Part shown: in pieces, positions 44,803 through 61,090 of the stretch
Layout of the letters: each line of letters opens with the position of its first letter
Position numbering within the stretch: position 1 is the first letter of the stretch
Assembly (NCBI RefSeq): GCF_020379485.1
Contig: NC_063448.1
Coordinates: 17,259,726-17,323,725, forward strand
Direction of reading: 5' to 3'
Source of the DNA: Brassica napus
Taxonomy: Eukaryota > Streptophyta > Magnoliopsida > Brassicales > Brassicaceae
Length of the DNA: 64,000 nt
Program-made: the position numbers and the translations under genes
The notes under the pieces: model-generated
The model's input: only the letters and a program-made list of their open reading frames with translations
The model's database searches: none
What the model was told of the DNA's origin: nothing

Positions 44803-47800
44803 ATGCCATCAATGGCGCAAGGAGAACTCAAGAGCTCTGTACTAAACAGTAAATCCCCAATTGCTTCACGCTTCAGGTTAGCCTCTCTACCTTCTAGGGC
44901 AAACTACATGATTCCCCGAAAAAAGAAGTTTTAACCTTTGTGAATTTGACTTTGTCACAGAATGAGGCAGAAGATAGCAGAACATAGAAAGTCTCTTCCT
45001 ATTGCTTCAGGTGCGAGTTCTTTCACTACCCTTTTTCATACTTGTCGGTGGTGATTGTATGTACTCTTTTGATTCCAGTGGAGAAGCGTTTGATTGAGGA
45101 GGTTCAAAAGAATGATATTTTGATTATTGTTGGTGAAACCGGTAGTGGGAAGACTACTCGTAAGTTGTTTGATTGTTCTCAACTTTTCTTATTATTTTAG
45201 AGTGATGAATGTTTCAAGTTTTGTTTTTTTTGTTTTTATACAGAGCTGCCTCAGTTTCTATTCAGCGCTGGATTCTGCAGGGAAGGGAAGATGGTGGGGA
45301 TAACACAGCCGAGGCGTATCGCTGCTGTGACTATTGCCAAAAGGGTAGCTGAGGAGAGTGATGTTGAGTTGGGCCAAAGGGTTGGTTATTCCATTAGGTT
45401 TGATGATTGCACTTCTAGCTACACGAGGTTGAAGTACATGACTGATGGGTTTTTGTTGAGGTAAACTAAACCGTTACAAGTTCAAAACTTTTTAACTCTC
45501 TGTGATTGTTGTTCTACGCTTCTCATCACTGTTGTTCAACAATTTTTTCAGGGAAGCTTTGTTGGATCCGCTTCTTTCTAGATATTCAGTTATTATTGTC
45601 GATGAAGCCCATGAGAGGACTGTTCACACTGATGTTCTGCTTGCATTGCTGAAAGAGGTGCAGCGGGCTCGGTCAAAGCACGAAGGAGTACAAACAAAAG
45701 CAGGTGATGAGATTGGTGTGAAGCGGAACGGTGGTGTGTTAAGAGTGTGCCAAGGCAGGAAAGTATCTCCGTTGAAGCTGATAATCATGTCTGCTAGTTT
45801 GGATGCACGTGTTTTCTCTGAGTACTTTGGTGGTGCCAAAGCTGTTCATGTGGAAGGGAGACAGTTTCCCGTTGACATTTTTTACACAGTCCATCCCGAA
45901 ACAGATTATGTGGACGCAGCTTTGGTCACTATATTCCAGGTTATTGATCTTGTTACCCTATCAGCATTTTGGGAATTGAGATATGAATTAGATTCTAAAT
46001 TTTGCATCTGGTTTACTTTTAGATTCATGTGGAAGAGAAGCCAGGTGATATACTTGTTTTCCTCACCGGGCAAGATGAGATTGAATCTGTTGAAAGACTT
46101 GTCAAAGAAAGACTTGAGCATTTACCTGAAGACAAGAGGAAGCTGCTGCCACTTGCTATCTTCTCTGCTCTTCCATCAGAGCAGCAAATGCAAGTTTTTG
46201 CCCCTGCGCCAACTGGTTTTCGTAAGGTTAGAAGAGTTGGTTCAGTCGTTGATGTAAATGGTTGAGACGATGATACTAATACAGTTTGAGGTATTTTTGC
46301 AAAATTGTAGGTGATTTTGGCCACAAACATAGCGGAAACATCGATTACAATTCCTGGAATAAGATATGTGATAGACCCTGGGTTTGTCAAGGCACGAACC
46401 TATGATCCAAGCAAAGGTATGGAGACGCTTGATGTTGTTCCAGCATCAAAAGCACAGTCGCTTCAAAGAAGGTACCATGTTCTGTATTAGTTTATGTTTT
46501 TTCTTCAAGGTGGTTTGATGGTTTGCAAGCATTTTTTATGTTCATTTTTCGTTTGGCAGTGGACGTGCAGGACGTGAGGGTCCTGGCAAATGTTTTCGTC
46601 TTTATCCCGAAAGGGAATTTGAGAAGCTGGAGGATTCAACCAAACCAGAGATCAAGAGATGCAATCTCTCTAATGTCATTTTGCAGCTCAAGGCTCTGGG
46701 AATTGATGACATTGTTGGATTTGACTTTATAGATAAACCTTCTAGGTACTTCCTTTCTTGTGTGATCTCTCTTATACTAATATAGTAGCTAAAACCTTTG
46801 GAGATAGTTTGACACATGGCTGAAGCATCTATTCTCTTTTTGATTTTTTTTTTAAACCCTTTGATCTAGATTTGTCATCTGATGTTAAACAGGGGCGCCA
46901 TAGTGAAGGCATTGACCGAGTTGCGCTTGCTAGGTGCCTTGACGGATGATTGCAAACTAGAGAAACCCGCCGGAGAACAAATGTCACGGCTCCCACTAGA
47001 TCCTGTCTACTCCAGAGCTCTAATTTTGGCCAATAATCAGTTCAACTGTCTCGAGGAAATGTTAATCACGGTTGCAATGCTCTCTGTGGAATCCATATTT
47101 TATGATCCTCGTGAGAAGAGAGAAGAGGTAAGCATACCAAAAGGACTGCGAGAAATTCTCATTTTTCCTTTATATTAATCAACAGATGATGATGATTTTT
47201 GTTTTGGCCAGGCAAGAACCTCAAGAAACCACTTTGCTAGCGTTGAAGGGGATCATCTCACTTATCTTAGCGTATACCGAGAGTCAAATGAGTTCTTGGA
47301 GAAGAGAAAGACAGAAAGCAGTGAAGCCAAAATTGATAAAATCATGAAAAAATGGTGCAAGGACAACTTCGTGAATAATCGTTCCTTGAAACATGCCCGT
47401 GACACTTACAGGTTTGCCACGTCATTCTTTTGAGAGATTCTTACTTATGATTGTTATGCCTTATACGTGTGCGCTTGGTGCAGACAAATTCGTGAACATG
47501 TTGAACAGATGGGGTTTAATGTGTCTTCGTGTGGGAACGACATGCTCGAGTATCGTAGATGTCTTGCTGCGTCGTTTTTCCTTAAAGCAGCACAGAGACA
47601 GATGGATGGGACATACAGGGCGTTGGAAAGTGGGGAGATTGTCCACATCCACCCAACTTCTGTTTTATTCCGTTCGAAACCCGAGTGCGTTATCTTCAAC
47701 GAGCTCATGCAAACCAGCAAGAAGTACATTAAGAACCTGACGAGAATTGATCATTTATGGTTGGCTGAGTTGGCTCCTCATCATTACAAAACAGATGATG

Positions 47801-47953
47801 AGATGAATGACTTAACACAAGGTAAAACCATAACCGATATATATTCTCAGTGGCTTTTGATCTTTATAACTTGGCATATAGAGGGAAGAATTTGATATTT
47901 TTTCCTTTCTGTTCGTAGAGATGGAATGTTGCAGACTGAAGCTTTCTAAATGA
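44803..47953 (+). CDS. RID1: DEAH-box RNA helicase, RID1-like, 12 exons
   Basis: Nuclear DEAH-box ATP-dependent RNA helicase (Prp22/DHX-type). Arabidopsis ROOT INITIATION DEFECTIVE 1 acts in pre-mRNA splicing and meristem upkeep. Exons: 44803-44876, 44961-45010, 45079-45159, 45244-45460, 45552-45939, 46023-46226, 46311-46471, 46560-46745, 46893-47127, 47212-47411, 47484-47821, 47919-47953. All junctions are GT-AG with consistent phases and give 722 aa, the expected size. Motifs in order: GETGSGKTT (Walker A, exon 3), [18 protein letters not shown] (Ia), VDEAHER (DEAH, exon 5), [16 protein letters not shown] (III), [11 protein letters not shown] (IV), [21 protein letters not shown] (V), [18 protein letters not shown] (VI), then the helicase-associated and OB-fold regions (exons 9-12). 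Splitting into short frames is due only to introns. Its tail converges on the cytochrome b5 gene about 0.9 kb away. Confidence 0.95.
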
Positions 47954-48839
47954 ACAAGAAAATGAAGTCCTTTACTGTTTTTGTTTATCGTTTCCTCTCC
48001 GATCCAGATGACTGTTTCTATTCTGTTAGAGATGGAACACCGACTGAAGCTAATGTTAAAGGAAAGTTGTTTGTTTGATTCAAAGATGACTTTGTAGCTG
48101 AGCTTAGAATTATATTAAATTACAGGATATGCTTGCATTTAATCATTCATAATTAAGTTTTGACTACCAGTCAAAGTTTATCTTCTTCCAAACATTTATT
48201 GGGCAACAAACCCACAATCCTCTATAAAGATAACATTGTTTTTATATTTTTGTCGCTCAAGCTATTTTAAACATTGACTTGGTAAATGAAGAACGTAGCA
48301 TGAAACTTGGTTGACTCCAAATATACATGTATTTAGCCACTTAGAGGAATATACATATGTACAATGCAGAGCAAAGATGTGGCTTTCTCAACCCTACTCT
48401 CAGGAACTGGGGATTCAATGAAAACATATCATAGTTTATAGATATTCTCATAGCTCTCTCTATCAAGAATCTCACTCACATATACGAATGGGAACCATCA
48501 AGGAAGAAAGACATTTTAGGAGACATGTGTGGGTCTCATAATGCTATAAATAGTGAAAGACTTGGCGAGGCTTTTTGGTGCAATGCTAAGTACAAGGGAT
48601 GACAAGGCATACTTTTTATAAGAAGAAGCAAAACGAAAGCATCCATTAATCATATCATTAAATTTCTTTTCATTAAAACATGATCCCAACTCAAAATGTA
48701 AAAAGCATTCAGTGACGAAAATCGAGAAATAATATTATTCTTTCCTGTGATTCAAAATCTATAAGGGGGGGGGGAGTTGTCGCGGATAGTTGGTTCCCCC
48801 AGTAATTCAATAACTCAAGATCATCTTGCAGAGAGACTA
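47954..48839. other. Convergent intergenic region with 3' UTRs
   Basis: No gene is seen between the convergent ends of the RID1-like and cytochrome b5 genes. A run of 10 G at 48765-48774 lies about 70 bp beyond the cytochrome b5 stop, probably within its 3' UTR. Confidence 0.5.
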
Positions 48840-49498
48840 CTACTTCTTGCGAGAGAACAAGACACTCGCAGCAACGGAGATGGTGATAACTGAGACAGGA
48901 ACAAGCCAGTACTGCTTTGTCAAGTCGACAAGCTTCTGAACAGAGTCTTTTGGCTCCTCCTTCTTGTAGATCTTAAGCTCTGGTATCTCAGGTAAAGAAG
49001 CTTCGTCAAGCTCGCCAATGAAATACTCCTCCATGAGTTCCCTAGCTGTTTTGCTGTGCCCTGCGTCTTCGAATTCATCCGTTGCATCTTTGCCTTGAAT
49101 AACAACACATTTTACTTGGATTAGAGACAATCATCGACTAGTAGTAGTAGAAGAAGAAGAAGAAGGTACCGGTGACAGCAAGAAGCACATCATCTCCTCC
49201 AGGGTGCTCGTCCATATAAGGGGTTACGTCATAGACCTTTAAGGCGAAAGAGAATCAGATCAGGAAATAGATTCAGAGTCAACGCAATGTCTCAAGAAGA
49301 TTCTTATAACATAAATCAGTTGCTTCATTAGATACAGCTTAAGTTTTCAAAAGAGAAAAATACATTAGTTTGAAACGAATTCGTAAAATTAGAAAGAGAG
49401 AGAGGGCGGACCTTGCCGTCGATTACAATCCAGCAGTCATCTTGCTTGTTGTGAGCTGCCACTTCCTCCATGGAGTAAATCTTTGTGAGAGTCGGCAT
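48840..49498 (-). CDS. CB5-A: Cytochrome b5, tail-anchored (CB5-A-like), 3 exons
   Basis: Small haem protein of the ER or outer plastid face that donates electrons to desaturases, hydroxylases and P450s. Exons on the minus strand: 49412-49498, 49170-49236, 48840-49093; phases 0 and 1; 135 aa, the normal length. [17 protein letters not shown] opens the haem domain. The axial histidines lie in [13 protein letters not shown] and in [13 protein letters not shown]. The C-terminus has one membrane segment ([19 protein letters not shown]) followed by SRKK, a basic tail of the tail-anchored type. The start is the only ATG giving the conserved N-terminus. From position and order this matches Arabidopsis CB5-A (At1g26340). 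Confidence 0.93.
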
Positions 49499-49958
49499 TT
49501 TTTTTTGGTCCTGCTTACGAGCTGCGAGCGAAGCTGTTTTGTTATTCTCACCTTTTTCTGGGGTTTTAGGTTAGGTGAAAGGGGAGGAAGATAAGAACGG
49601 AACCCTACCAGTAACGACGTCGTTTTCAGCTTAATTTCTTTTAGTTTTATTCTTTAGTTTCTGTTCTTTTCTTTTTTCTTGACGTGAACTGCACTCATAA
49701 CCAGGAAATTAACCTTGAATTAATTAATATATTTATTAAATTTCATATTCTTTCATTCTACTACTCCTATTTTATGAAATTAACACAGTAATTGTACTGT
49801 TTTATAATGTCAGTTTCCCAGATTTTCATATAAATTTCCGAATATATATACATAAGCGTTTAACCATTTATATCCTCTTGATTTAAAAAAGAAACAAACT
49901 AGATAACAGTTCCCCAGCTTGTATAGTGGCCAATCGAAGCCAAAACCTCTTTCCAAGT
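49499..49958. other. Intergenic between cytochrome b5 and the FYRC-like gene
   Basis: The promoter and leader of the cytochrome b5 gene and the 3' UTR of the FYRC-like gene share this 460-bp stretch. The sequence AACGACGTCGTTTTC near 49612 is a palindromic ACGACGTCGT. No further gene. Confidence 0.5.
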
Positions 49959-52900
49959 CTACCCTCCTTGACTTTGAGTGTCCTTGGTGGTATGGCAATA
50001 AACCAGAAGCTGACCATCCTCACTTGCTACACATATATTCCCCCAATCATCTGAGCTTATGCATGCAACACCCTGACCTGATAACCAAAAAAAAAAAAAG
50101 CTTTTGAGAAACGGCTTCGTTATTTTCATGTCTGCTTTAAATCAATGTTTACCTTTGAAATCATGGAGGGAACCGAGTTTTGAGCCTGTCGACATGTCCC
50201 ACATATACACAAGTCCATCGATTGTGCCTGTTACTCCATGACCAGATACTGTGCCCGCCACATCAGCCCTGTGAACCACAGATCCATTAGTCCCAATGGG
50301 CAATAAATTTCGAAATGGTAACATATTCATGCTTCTCAAATGGATTTCGAAAGAAAACATGCAGGTAGTGAAAGTGGTGTGATGTGATGATACCTCGGAT
50401 CCATTGGACTACCCAGTATGACTTGATTTCTCACAAGCAGAGCCAGTCTCCAACATCTTCCTGGTCTTTCTACAGTGTCACATTTAACGTCTGGGTCAGG
50501 ATCGGTAGAGACTAAAAGCCAGATGGCAGTGTCTTTGACTTCAGCTGGAACCAATGTTTTGTTGTTGATCCCTTTTGAGAACCACAGTTTTGTTGCAGCT
50601 AAAATCATGTCGATATGATCCTCCATTGTAGAATGACTATGTAGAGGGTGCCACGCAAATAAGCTGGTTGGAATGAACTCAAAGATCATATTGCTGGGAG
50701 ATACAAATCTTGATACCAGGCTTCGAGTTGAAATATCCCTAAGTTGAAAATAAATAAAGTTAGCAGGCTGCAACCAGGAGAAAGGAATAAAAAGGAAAAG
50801 CAACATTAGCTGATGGTCATCGCTCCCTAGCAGGAATAATTTTCAGTAATTTAGCAAAGAGATGGGCAGAGAAAAAAACTTCAGAGAGAGAGAATAAGAG
50901 AGCAAATTACCATACTGTAAATTCTCCAATACCATTGTGCCCAATAATGAGATGAGGACATTTTGGGATCTTCTTCAATTCCACTATGCATGAAGGTGTG
51001 CAAGGATTTGCAATAACGAATTCTTCGGTAGGACCTCTGCAAATATAGGAGAAATGAACGTTAGCAGATCTGATACAGCTCCTAGCAGAAGAAAGATATG
51101 ACAACAATTTTAAGAGAAGAGCAGTGAAGTCTGATGAGAGCACCTCCAACTGGAGTTCATGGCCCAGACAATAAGGTTTCCACCTTTAACAACTGCAACG
51201 AGATAGTCAGGATCGCACACCACCACGCACTGCACACTGTCAACTGCTTGAAGTTTTGTCACAAGAGAAACGTAACCAGTTTTCACCTCGACAATTCTCA
51301 CTGCATTCTCTTCAAAGTAGGCTGATGTACATGTCAAACACGAGCAATCAATTTCCCTCTTCCTGCAAAAAAACCAGAGATAGCAATCCCTTAGCTAATT
51401 CGTTATTTTGTATCCATGTAACATATAAAACAGTAAAGAGGTGTCTGAACCTGCAATATGATGTTTTGATATTGCCAGTAAAAATAAGATGCTCCCCGTC
51501 TGGAGTGACGTGAAAATAAGACCTCTCGAGTGTTTTCTGAAGACATGCAACCACTATCAGACACCTAGAGAGGAGGAACAAGATATGGTAGCAATCATGC
51601 AGATTAACAAAAGAAACTAGGAGAAAACTTACAGAATTAACATTTCCACCAGATTTGCCATCCTCACTGGGGAGTATGATAGGTGTGTGACCAACGACAG
51701 AGGGGAATCCTTTGGTTGGTGCTTTAGCTGATATCTTGTACATAAATAGGGTTCTAACTCTATCTTCTGTAGCAAAGCTCAACACCCATATATAGATTTC
51801 ATTACCAACAGACTGAAGAGAAACTGATGAAACAGGCATGGGATGAAAGTAGCAGCCAAGCAGCTCAACAGTTTTTTCCATCTCATTGTTGATCTTTATA
51901 TCTCTGTTGACCTTTAAACTCGAACTAGCTGAAATTTCCGGCACACTGGAGATGCTTTTCTCGCTGGTATGTTCCTTATACTGAGACTTGGTAGAAGGTG
52001 GTTCAGAGACTTGGATGCCCAGTGCCTCAACAATATGGCCTTGAACATTTTCAACTTTTGACGCTGGAAATGATGGTGGTGATGTACTTGCATTTCCAAA
52101 GCCTCGAGCTGGCCTTATATCTTGTGGTATCACACTCGCCTCATTGCAAAATACACTGGTGAATTGATTGTTATTCACCTTCATCAGCTCAGGACCCTGG
52201 TAATGTTCGGTAACATGACTGCTTCCATCCCCTTGTGGATTTGTTCTATCTGATACAGAGTTGGTAGACAAGGTCGGCTGAGGCTCCAAGAGTCGTTGGG
52301 TTTTAATAGGAGACATCTTGCTTATTGAATCACCATCTCCAGTATTTCTGCAACTGTTTTTACTTTCTGAGGATGAGTTCTTGTTTCCTCGCAGCTGATT
52401 GGTCGAGACTCTTTTCCTGCTATACACCTTATGTGTTTCTTTTCTAACAGAACTAACTTCAGTAGGGGTTGTGCCAACAACGAGACCATTACCTGCAGAC
52501 AATTAAGCACATCCTTATATTACATAGTGGACAGATAGTCATGAAAAGCTTTGTGAGCGTGATATTGATAGATTTAGCTTACTACCTTCAGTAGAACAAG
52601 ATGTACTCTTTGCTTCCTTGTTTTCAGAGTGGTGCTCTGTTTGCCCTGCACGGAGTTCCACAGATTCTTTGGTAATAATCTTGTTAGTCGGACTGGTGCA
52701 TTGTGGTATTAACATAGACTTCTTGACACATCCGCCTAGATTATTTTCTTCCAAAATAGTCCTAACATTATGTGACGACGGCTTTATGATCTCAACTGTA
52801 TCCAAAGCAGGAACTGATAGACTTGCATTTTCTATTACAAACTGTTCCTCGTCTATGGGCTTCTTGGGAAGATCTGCTGGATAGGCTTCCTTGGAAGATG

Positions 52901-55870
52901 AGATGATATGACCACTCCCAAGAACATCCAAGCGAGACTCATCAAAACTGTCAGGAGCAAAGGGCACATCATGTGAAAACGGCTTTATGATCTCAACTGT
53001 ATCCAAAGCAGGAACTGATAGACTTGCATTTTCTATTACAAACTGTTCCTCGTCTATGGGCTTCTTGGGAAGATCTGCTGGATAGGCTTCCTTGGAAGAT
53101 GATGATATGATATGCCCACTCCCAGGAACATCCAAGTGAGACTCATCAAAACTGTCAGGAGCAATGGGCACATCACTTGTAAAATCCTGAACAGAATCTA
53201 GAGCAACGACTTGCCTGTTCTCATCATCTCCAGTACATGTTCTTATCGACAGGGAGACAACTGCAATTTTTGAAGACGAATTATGGACAATGGGAAAAGG
53301 GAATACTTCAGGAATGACAGTGTGAAAATGTATTGCAAATATCAATCGGAAACAGACTATAATTAGGCATTTTGTAGGGGTTAAGTATACCAGTTCCTGA
53401 CGCATCATCAAGTTGGCTCGTTTTGGAGTTGTCTGAATGATTTAATCTAGCAGACAATGTTTCTGACACATCAGTTTTTGGGGGCTTCTTGACTGAGGCC
53501 TTCTTAAGCAGTGGAATTGCTCGAGGAAGTAGAAATGAGATCATTGATTTGGCAATTTCCTGATCAGTTAAATCTTCGGTATATGGTCCAGCTGAATGCC
53601 CTTCATTAACTACTATGTCAGCAAGGGTCAATTCTTCTTTCTGCTCGCAACTTGTATTATCATCTGTTGCTAGAGCAGAACTTATGGGGTTATCTGCATG
53701 AATTGGACGAAAGGGAATCTAAGAAGATGCAGCCATAATGGTCACATTCTTAGCTACAAGAAAACGTCCTTACGTATTAAACAAGTTCACAAGAAGAATG
53801 AAAAGCTAATATACCTTGCACGAACTCCAAGGTATCGGGTGCACAAAGATTGGAACTGGTCATATCTTGGCTCCCGTTTAGAAAAGTATCATCGTTGGGT
53901 TTGTTTTCCTTTGCTTGCAATCCATGAAGCTGCAAAATTGAAGATCCTCTTGTCAATACCACTTCCCCGGAATTAGACTTCACAAGCCTACTATGCCAAA
54001 ATAATCAGCAGAGGGATTTGAGAGAAGTATACTAAATTTTTTTTATTGATAGACTATAGCCCTGATTGGATTACCTCTTCAGAAATGTTGGATAGTGGCT
54101 TTGTTTTCCAGCTGTCAGCAATTTGGTTTGTTTCTTGGATAGGGACGACTTCTTTCACTTCGGGAGAGTTTTCTATTGGGAGAGATGAATTTTCGTTAGT
54201 AGCATGACAAGAATACAACTGCTCTGGTAGTGCTCCTTGAAGGCCAACGATCTCCACTTCTTCTTTTGTTGAACAGATTGACACTGTTGCTGAATTTAAA
54301 ATCTCTCCACCAGACCATGAGTCTTGGAATCTTGTTTTTTTATGGCCTTGTTTAACTACTGAATTCTGGTGGCCTATTTCAGCTTTTCTACTTCTTTTCT
54401 TTCTAGCCACTGGCATGTCCAGATAACATAATAAATCTGGATTTTCACACTTGACTGGCCTTTCATCATCGACCCGGATTTGAGAAACCCTATTGCTGGA
54501 GTTAGATTCTACCATCCCGTGGGAGTTGTTCACAAGTTCCCGGAGCAATCTCTGAACCAACGGGTTTTTAAAGCCAAAAAACTGCAGCATAAAATCACAG
54601 TCATCTTAGAAAGCAAGCAATTAATTAGCCCGATCATACTGGTAGGATCAGAATAACTACAAGCCAAGTCATGCTACTAGTGAACAACACTCAAGGAAGG
54701 CCTGGAGAGCAAAACATTTAAATAATTCTTAGCTGACGTAGTACGCTCGAGTTTTCTGGCAGGTATATCCCAATTAATACGGCTTTTTCCTATGTATCAA
54801 CTCAGATTGAGGAGTCAGAAATGGAAGGATAATATAGTATGCCTGTAGTGACAAAAGACAGGTTGTTTTGGAGCAGTAAAATGCAGTAGGCCTCACTATC
54901 AAATTATCTGGAAGAACAAAAGGCATGATCACAGCTTATAGATCCCCACATGTTAATTGTATCTTCTTAATCCGTTTATTGTAGACTAGACTTAGCTATA
55001 AAAGTAACAGGCAAGATGGTCTAACGTGGTAACAGAAAGAAACTGAGATGTACCTCCACGCCGTTCATCTTACAAGTAAATCGTTTCCCATGCCATACTT
55101 TTAAGTTGGAAAGGCCCGTCTTCTGGAACTTTCCCCATGCAATATCTGGTGTCTGACCAGTCCATGACTCATCCAGATGTCTAATCTGCATCAGTAGAGT
55201 AATCTGACTCTACTCCATTATAAAAAAAAACGTATGCACAACCTTATGTAAGATTTTAAGGGAATCACGAGCAACACACCAGAAACAAAGGTCCTTTAGC
55301 ACCTTCTTCAATCTCCATATAATATGTGCTCCCATTGTGAGCTCGAACAGCTTTATAGCCCACAGGATAAGGGAAACGATCTTTTCCCTAAATAAAAAAA
55401 GAAGCTACTTAAACAAAAAAGTCTACACAAAATCAATATGTGTTGTTCAGGAACCGATAACTGATAAGCTTGCTTCTCTACTTTGATACCAATCTACATC
55501 CTCAGCTTAAGATTCTAGCCTCTATCCTATTAAGTATCACTCGAATTCAACCTTAAATCAAAAATTTTGTTCAAAATCAGAGACTAGAGTTCGATCTACT
55601 GTTGAAGCTACTCATCGGATCAAATGCACATCACCTCAATCGAAAATTCTGAAGATGGATAAAAATCGCAGGAACCGAAGTCAAAATCAGATTACAATTT
55701 TCACAGAAATTGAGATATATAGAGCAAAAGATATTGAGAGACGAAGAGGAACCAACCCTAGATGAACTCCAGTACTTCTTATCCCAGGAGCCGCTATAGA
55801 GAGCTCCGACGGAGACGATTTCGATGTCATCCGATTTTCTATCTTCAGATACAGCGCTTGGGCTCGCCAT
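49959..55870 (-). CDS. Large nuclear-type protein with FYRC-like N-terminus and WD-like C-terminus, 14 exons
   Basis: Exons on the minus strand: 55757-55870, 55280-55387, 55054-55185, 54075-54581, 53815-53929, 53391-53693, 52586-53260, 51633-52492, 51451-51536, 51144-51362, 50911-51036, 50394-50738, 50153-50268, 49959-50077. They join without a stop to 1274 aa. Residues about 35-130 (KDRFPYPVGYKAVRAHNG, YYMEIEEGAKGPLFL, MNGVEFFGFKNPLVQRLLRE) resemble an FYRC-type chromatin domain. A long Ser-rich middle contains a basic KKRSRK (nuclear signal). The C-terminal 450 residues look like a degenerate WD propeller (VVKGGNLIVWAMNS, HNGIGEFTVWDIS, GTIDGLVYMWDMSTGSKLG, SEDGQLLVYCH). A 67-residue segment is tandemly duplicated in exon 7. 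From position it matches At1g26330, annotated only as DNA-binding in my memory. Function unknown; a chromatin role is inference. Confidence 0.85.
52780..53180 (-). repeat. Intragenic tandem duplication in exon 7 (67 codons, two copies)
   Basis: Two consecutive ~201-bp copies, nearly identical, encode APDSFDESRLDVLGSGHIIS, PADLPKKPIDEEQFVIENAS and LSVPALDTVEIIKP. The copies differ by a few substitutions and one in-frame 3-bp indel, so the frame is kept. Confidence 0.9.
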
Positions 55871-56031
55871 TGAAAGTATGAAACTCGAGATCGCACAACC
55901 GTAGAAGATATCGCGAGGAGGATGGAGGGATTATGATTTTTATTGAATCGCGGGAAATGAATAATTTTCCCTCTATAACTATCAAAACTATAAGGCCGCA
56001 AGCTTATACAGCACAATGAAAACTCTTTTAT

Positions 56032-56047
56032 TGGGCTTTTTGGCCCA
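56032..56047 (-). promoter_or_regulatory. Site II pair upstream of the FYRC-like gene
   Basis: ATTGGGCTTTTTGGCCCAAT forms an inverted pair of TGGGCY motifs 160-180 bp before the start codon at 55870, as at the RID1-like promoter. Confidence 0.5.
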
Positions 56048-56186
56048 ATATAAACTTTAACAGGCTATAAGTAGACATAACTGTATGTTTTAATTAAGCT
56101 GGTTATCAAATTGTATTAGTCCGAACAAACAAAAACAAACCGTCACAAGTCACCAAAGGAACTGAACTCTCGTGGCTAGTGGTCTC

Positions 56187-58896
<2,710 letters not shown>

Positions 58897-59129
58897 TTAG
58901 AGCATGATTAGCCCTAAAAGGTTCTTATTATTATTTTTTGTCTGATTTAAAAAAAAAAATTAAAAACGAACCAATCGCAGACCGCCACGTGTCAGTGGGG
59001 CCCACAAACAGTACAAAAACCCAAACAAAGTCGCCTCTTGCAAAAGAGGAGGAGGAGCTGGTTTTTAATAAAATTGTGGGATCCACCTCTTAAGAACCCA
59101 CTTAAGAGACATGGTTAATGGTGGCCTTA
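58897..59129. mobile_element. MITE, family A, copy 2
   Basis: Left end TTAGAGCATGATTAGCCCTAA, right end ATGGTTAATGGTGGCCTTA (inverted, imperfect). Core CGCCACGTGTCAGTGGGGCCC shared with 1284-1518. It lies 440 bp upstream of the reductase start codon. Confidence 0.75.
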
Positions 59130-60480
59130 GGTTTAGATGGTACATAATAAGTCTATCGATTAAAATATTTTCAAAAAATAACTGTCAACGTCTTTCTTAA
59201 CGCATGACAACCAACCAAAACTCAAACTAAGTTAAAGTCTACTAAACTCTCAGATTGTGTTATCATTTAATTTAATGCTTACTTGATTTTGGACATTTTT
59301 TACAACTTTGATAAAATTCGATTGAAGTTATAATTTTTATTAGAAAACAAATAATTTAAAAGTTGTTTTTATTAGTGTTTCAAAGTAGATTTTATATGTT
59401 ATTATGTTTTATTTTTCAATCTCGCATCATAAAATGGGTTAAAATCTAAAAATATAAATAAAGGGTTGCAGTAGATATTCCAAATATTTTTCATAAGCAC
59501 AAACGGTAAATAACTAATATATTATACATAACAAAATAAATTTTCACAATTTATTCATAAATTTACAAGTGTGCCATTGTCAACAAAAATGTATATGTTG
59601 GATGAACAAGCATTATTTTATGTGAGGGATGAACGTTATTGTGCAACTCTTTTGAAAGATTTATAAAATTGTATGTAAATATTTTCAGTAAATTCAGACA
59701 TAAAAGCTTTTAAAAATAAAATTAAAGTAAAAATTAGGCTGCACCCAAAGATACCATATTTATCAAATCCATATAAATACATATTTAAAGTATTAATCAA
59801 GTACAAAGGGATTGAACAAAAATATTATTTTTTTTTTATAAAATCATTATAAGAATGTACCAGTACGAAAGGGATTTAAAATATAATATCGCATTTCATT
59901 TCATAATATTTTAAATATAAATTAATAAAATACATATTAACTTTTGAATATATTTAGTAAAGTTAAAATATTATAATTTTTCGAATATCACGTCATAAAA
60001 CAGGTTAGAACCTAAAAATATAACTAAAGCTTTGTAATATGTATTCAAAATATTTTTCACAAGAACAAACAGTAAATATATTATACATAACAAAATAAAT
60101 TATTATACATAGCAAAATAACTTTTCACCATTTATTCATAAATTTAAGATCGAAAACTAAAATAGACAGTTATAACAAAATAAATATTACAGTTTTATTT
60201 TTTTCTCATGCTAAATTTCAATTGTTTAAATTAAAATACTATATAGTGTACTGCAATTTAAAAACAAATAAAATAAAATTTATAACTTCAAAAATATATA
60301 ATAATATATGAAATTAGAATTTTCATTTAAAAATTATTTCAAACAAAAAATAATCTAGTTTATATGAAATTTTGAGTTATTATCTGTGATAGAAATGTTT
60401 TAGCGGTTAAAAGTTTGTGATATGCTGATAATCTAATAATGTTTTTTTTTTGTCAAACTAACTCTTTCATGTATTGATAA
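59130..60480. other. AT-rich intergenic
   Basis: Very AT-rich with repeated words, for example ACAAAATAAATTTTCACAA and CATTTATTCATAAATTTA, near 59520 and 60100, and TTTTTCATAAGCACAAACGG versus TTTTTCACAAGAACAAACAG. This is an old internal duplication (about 59400-59600 and 59960-60150). No gene. Confidence 0.5.
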
Positions 60481-61090
60481 CTTAGGGCATCTCCAATGGT
60501 GTACTCACCATTGGAATCCTTAGGTATATTATATTATTATTATTTTTTTTCAAAATAGTTAAGGATTCTAATCAAATAAGTATGTCCAATGGTGTTATTC
60601 ATTAGGAATCCTTAAGAATAAAAAAATAATAAATTTGAAAATATTTTTAATTTTTTAAAAAAAAATTAAAACATGTTAAATTGAAATATTTATTTATTAA
60701 ATTGAAATATTTATTGTGATGAACCCGATTCGATTGAAAACCCTAATCCCCAATTCCGTAACCTAATTTGCGAAGAAAACCACATGAAACCCTATGTAAA
60801 TCCAAAGAATCAGAGGAGAAAGAACATAACAACCCGTCGATTCATCAATCCTACCCGGAGGGAGCGAATCGCCAATTGCAGAGACAAACTTTTTTTTTCT
60901 CCTCTCCACTACAAATGACACGAACACGGGAAACCCTTCATGCGATAGACAGAACTCAACTGCCACGTCAACAAGGATTCACGCAAAAAAATCCTTAGGA
61001 AAAGATTGATCCTTAAGCAATATGAGTTTAATATTAATATTATATGGTTAATAGTGAAGGATTTGTACTTTAGGATTTATTAAAAACCCC
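60481..61090. mobile_element. Putative MITE-like element
   Basis: Begins GGGCATCTCCAATGGTG, a sequence at the ends of many plant MITEs, with an early inverted repeat CCAATGGTGTACTCACCATTGG and repeated GGAATCCTTA/AAGGATT words on both sides (60530-60620 and 60990-61075). The inner part 60720-60990 is less AT-rich and may be captured DNA. The right end is not certain. Confidence 0.4.

Noticed and set aside
45502..47895. Separate genes in the RID1 interval
   Set aside because: The frames are exons with read-through into introns; splicing joins them into one 722-aa helicase.
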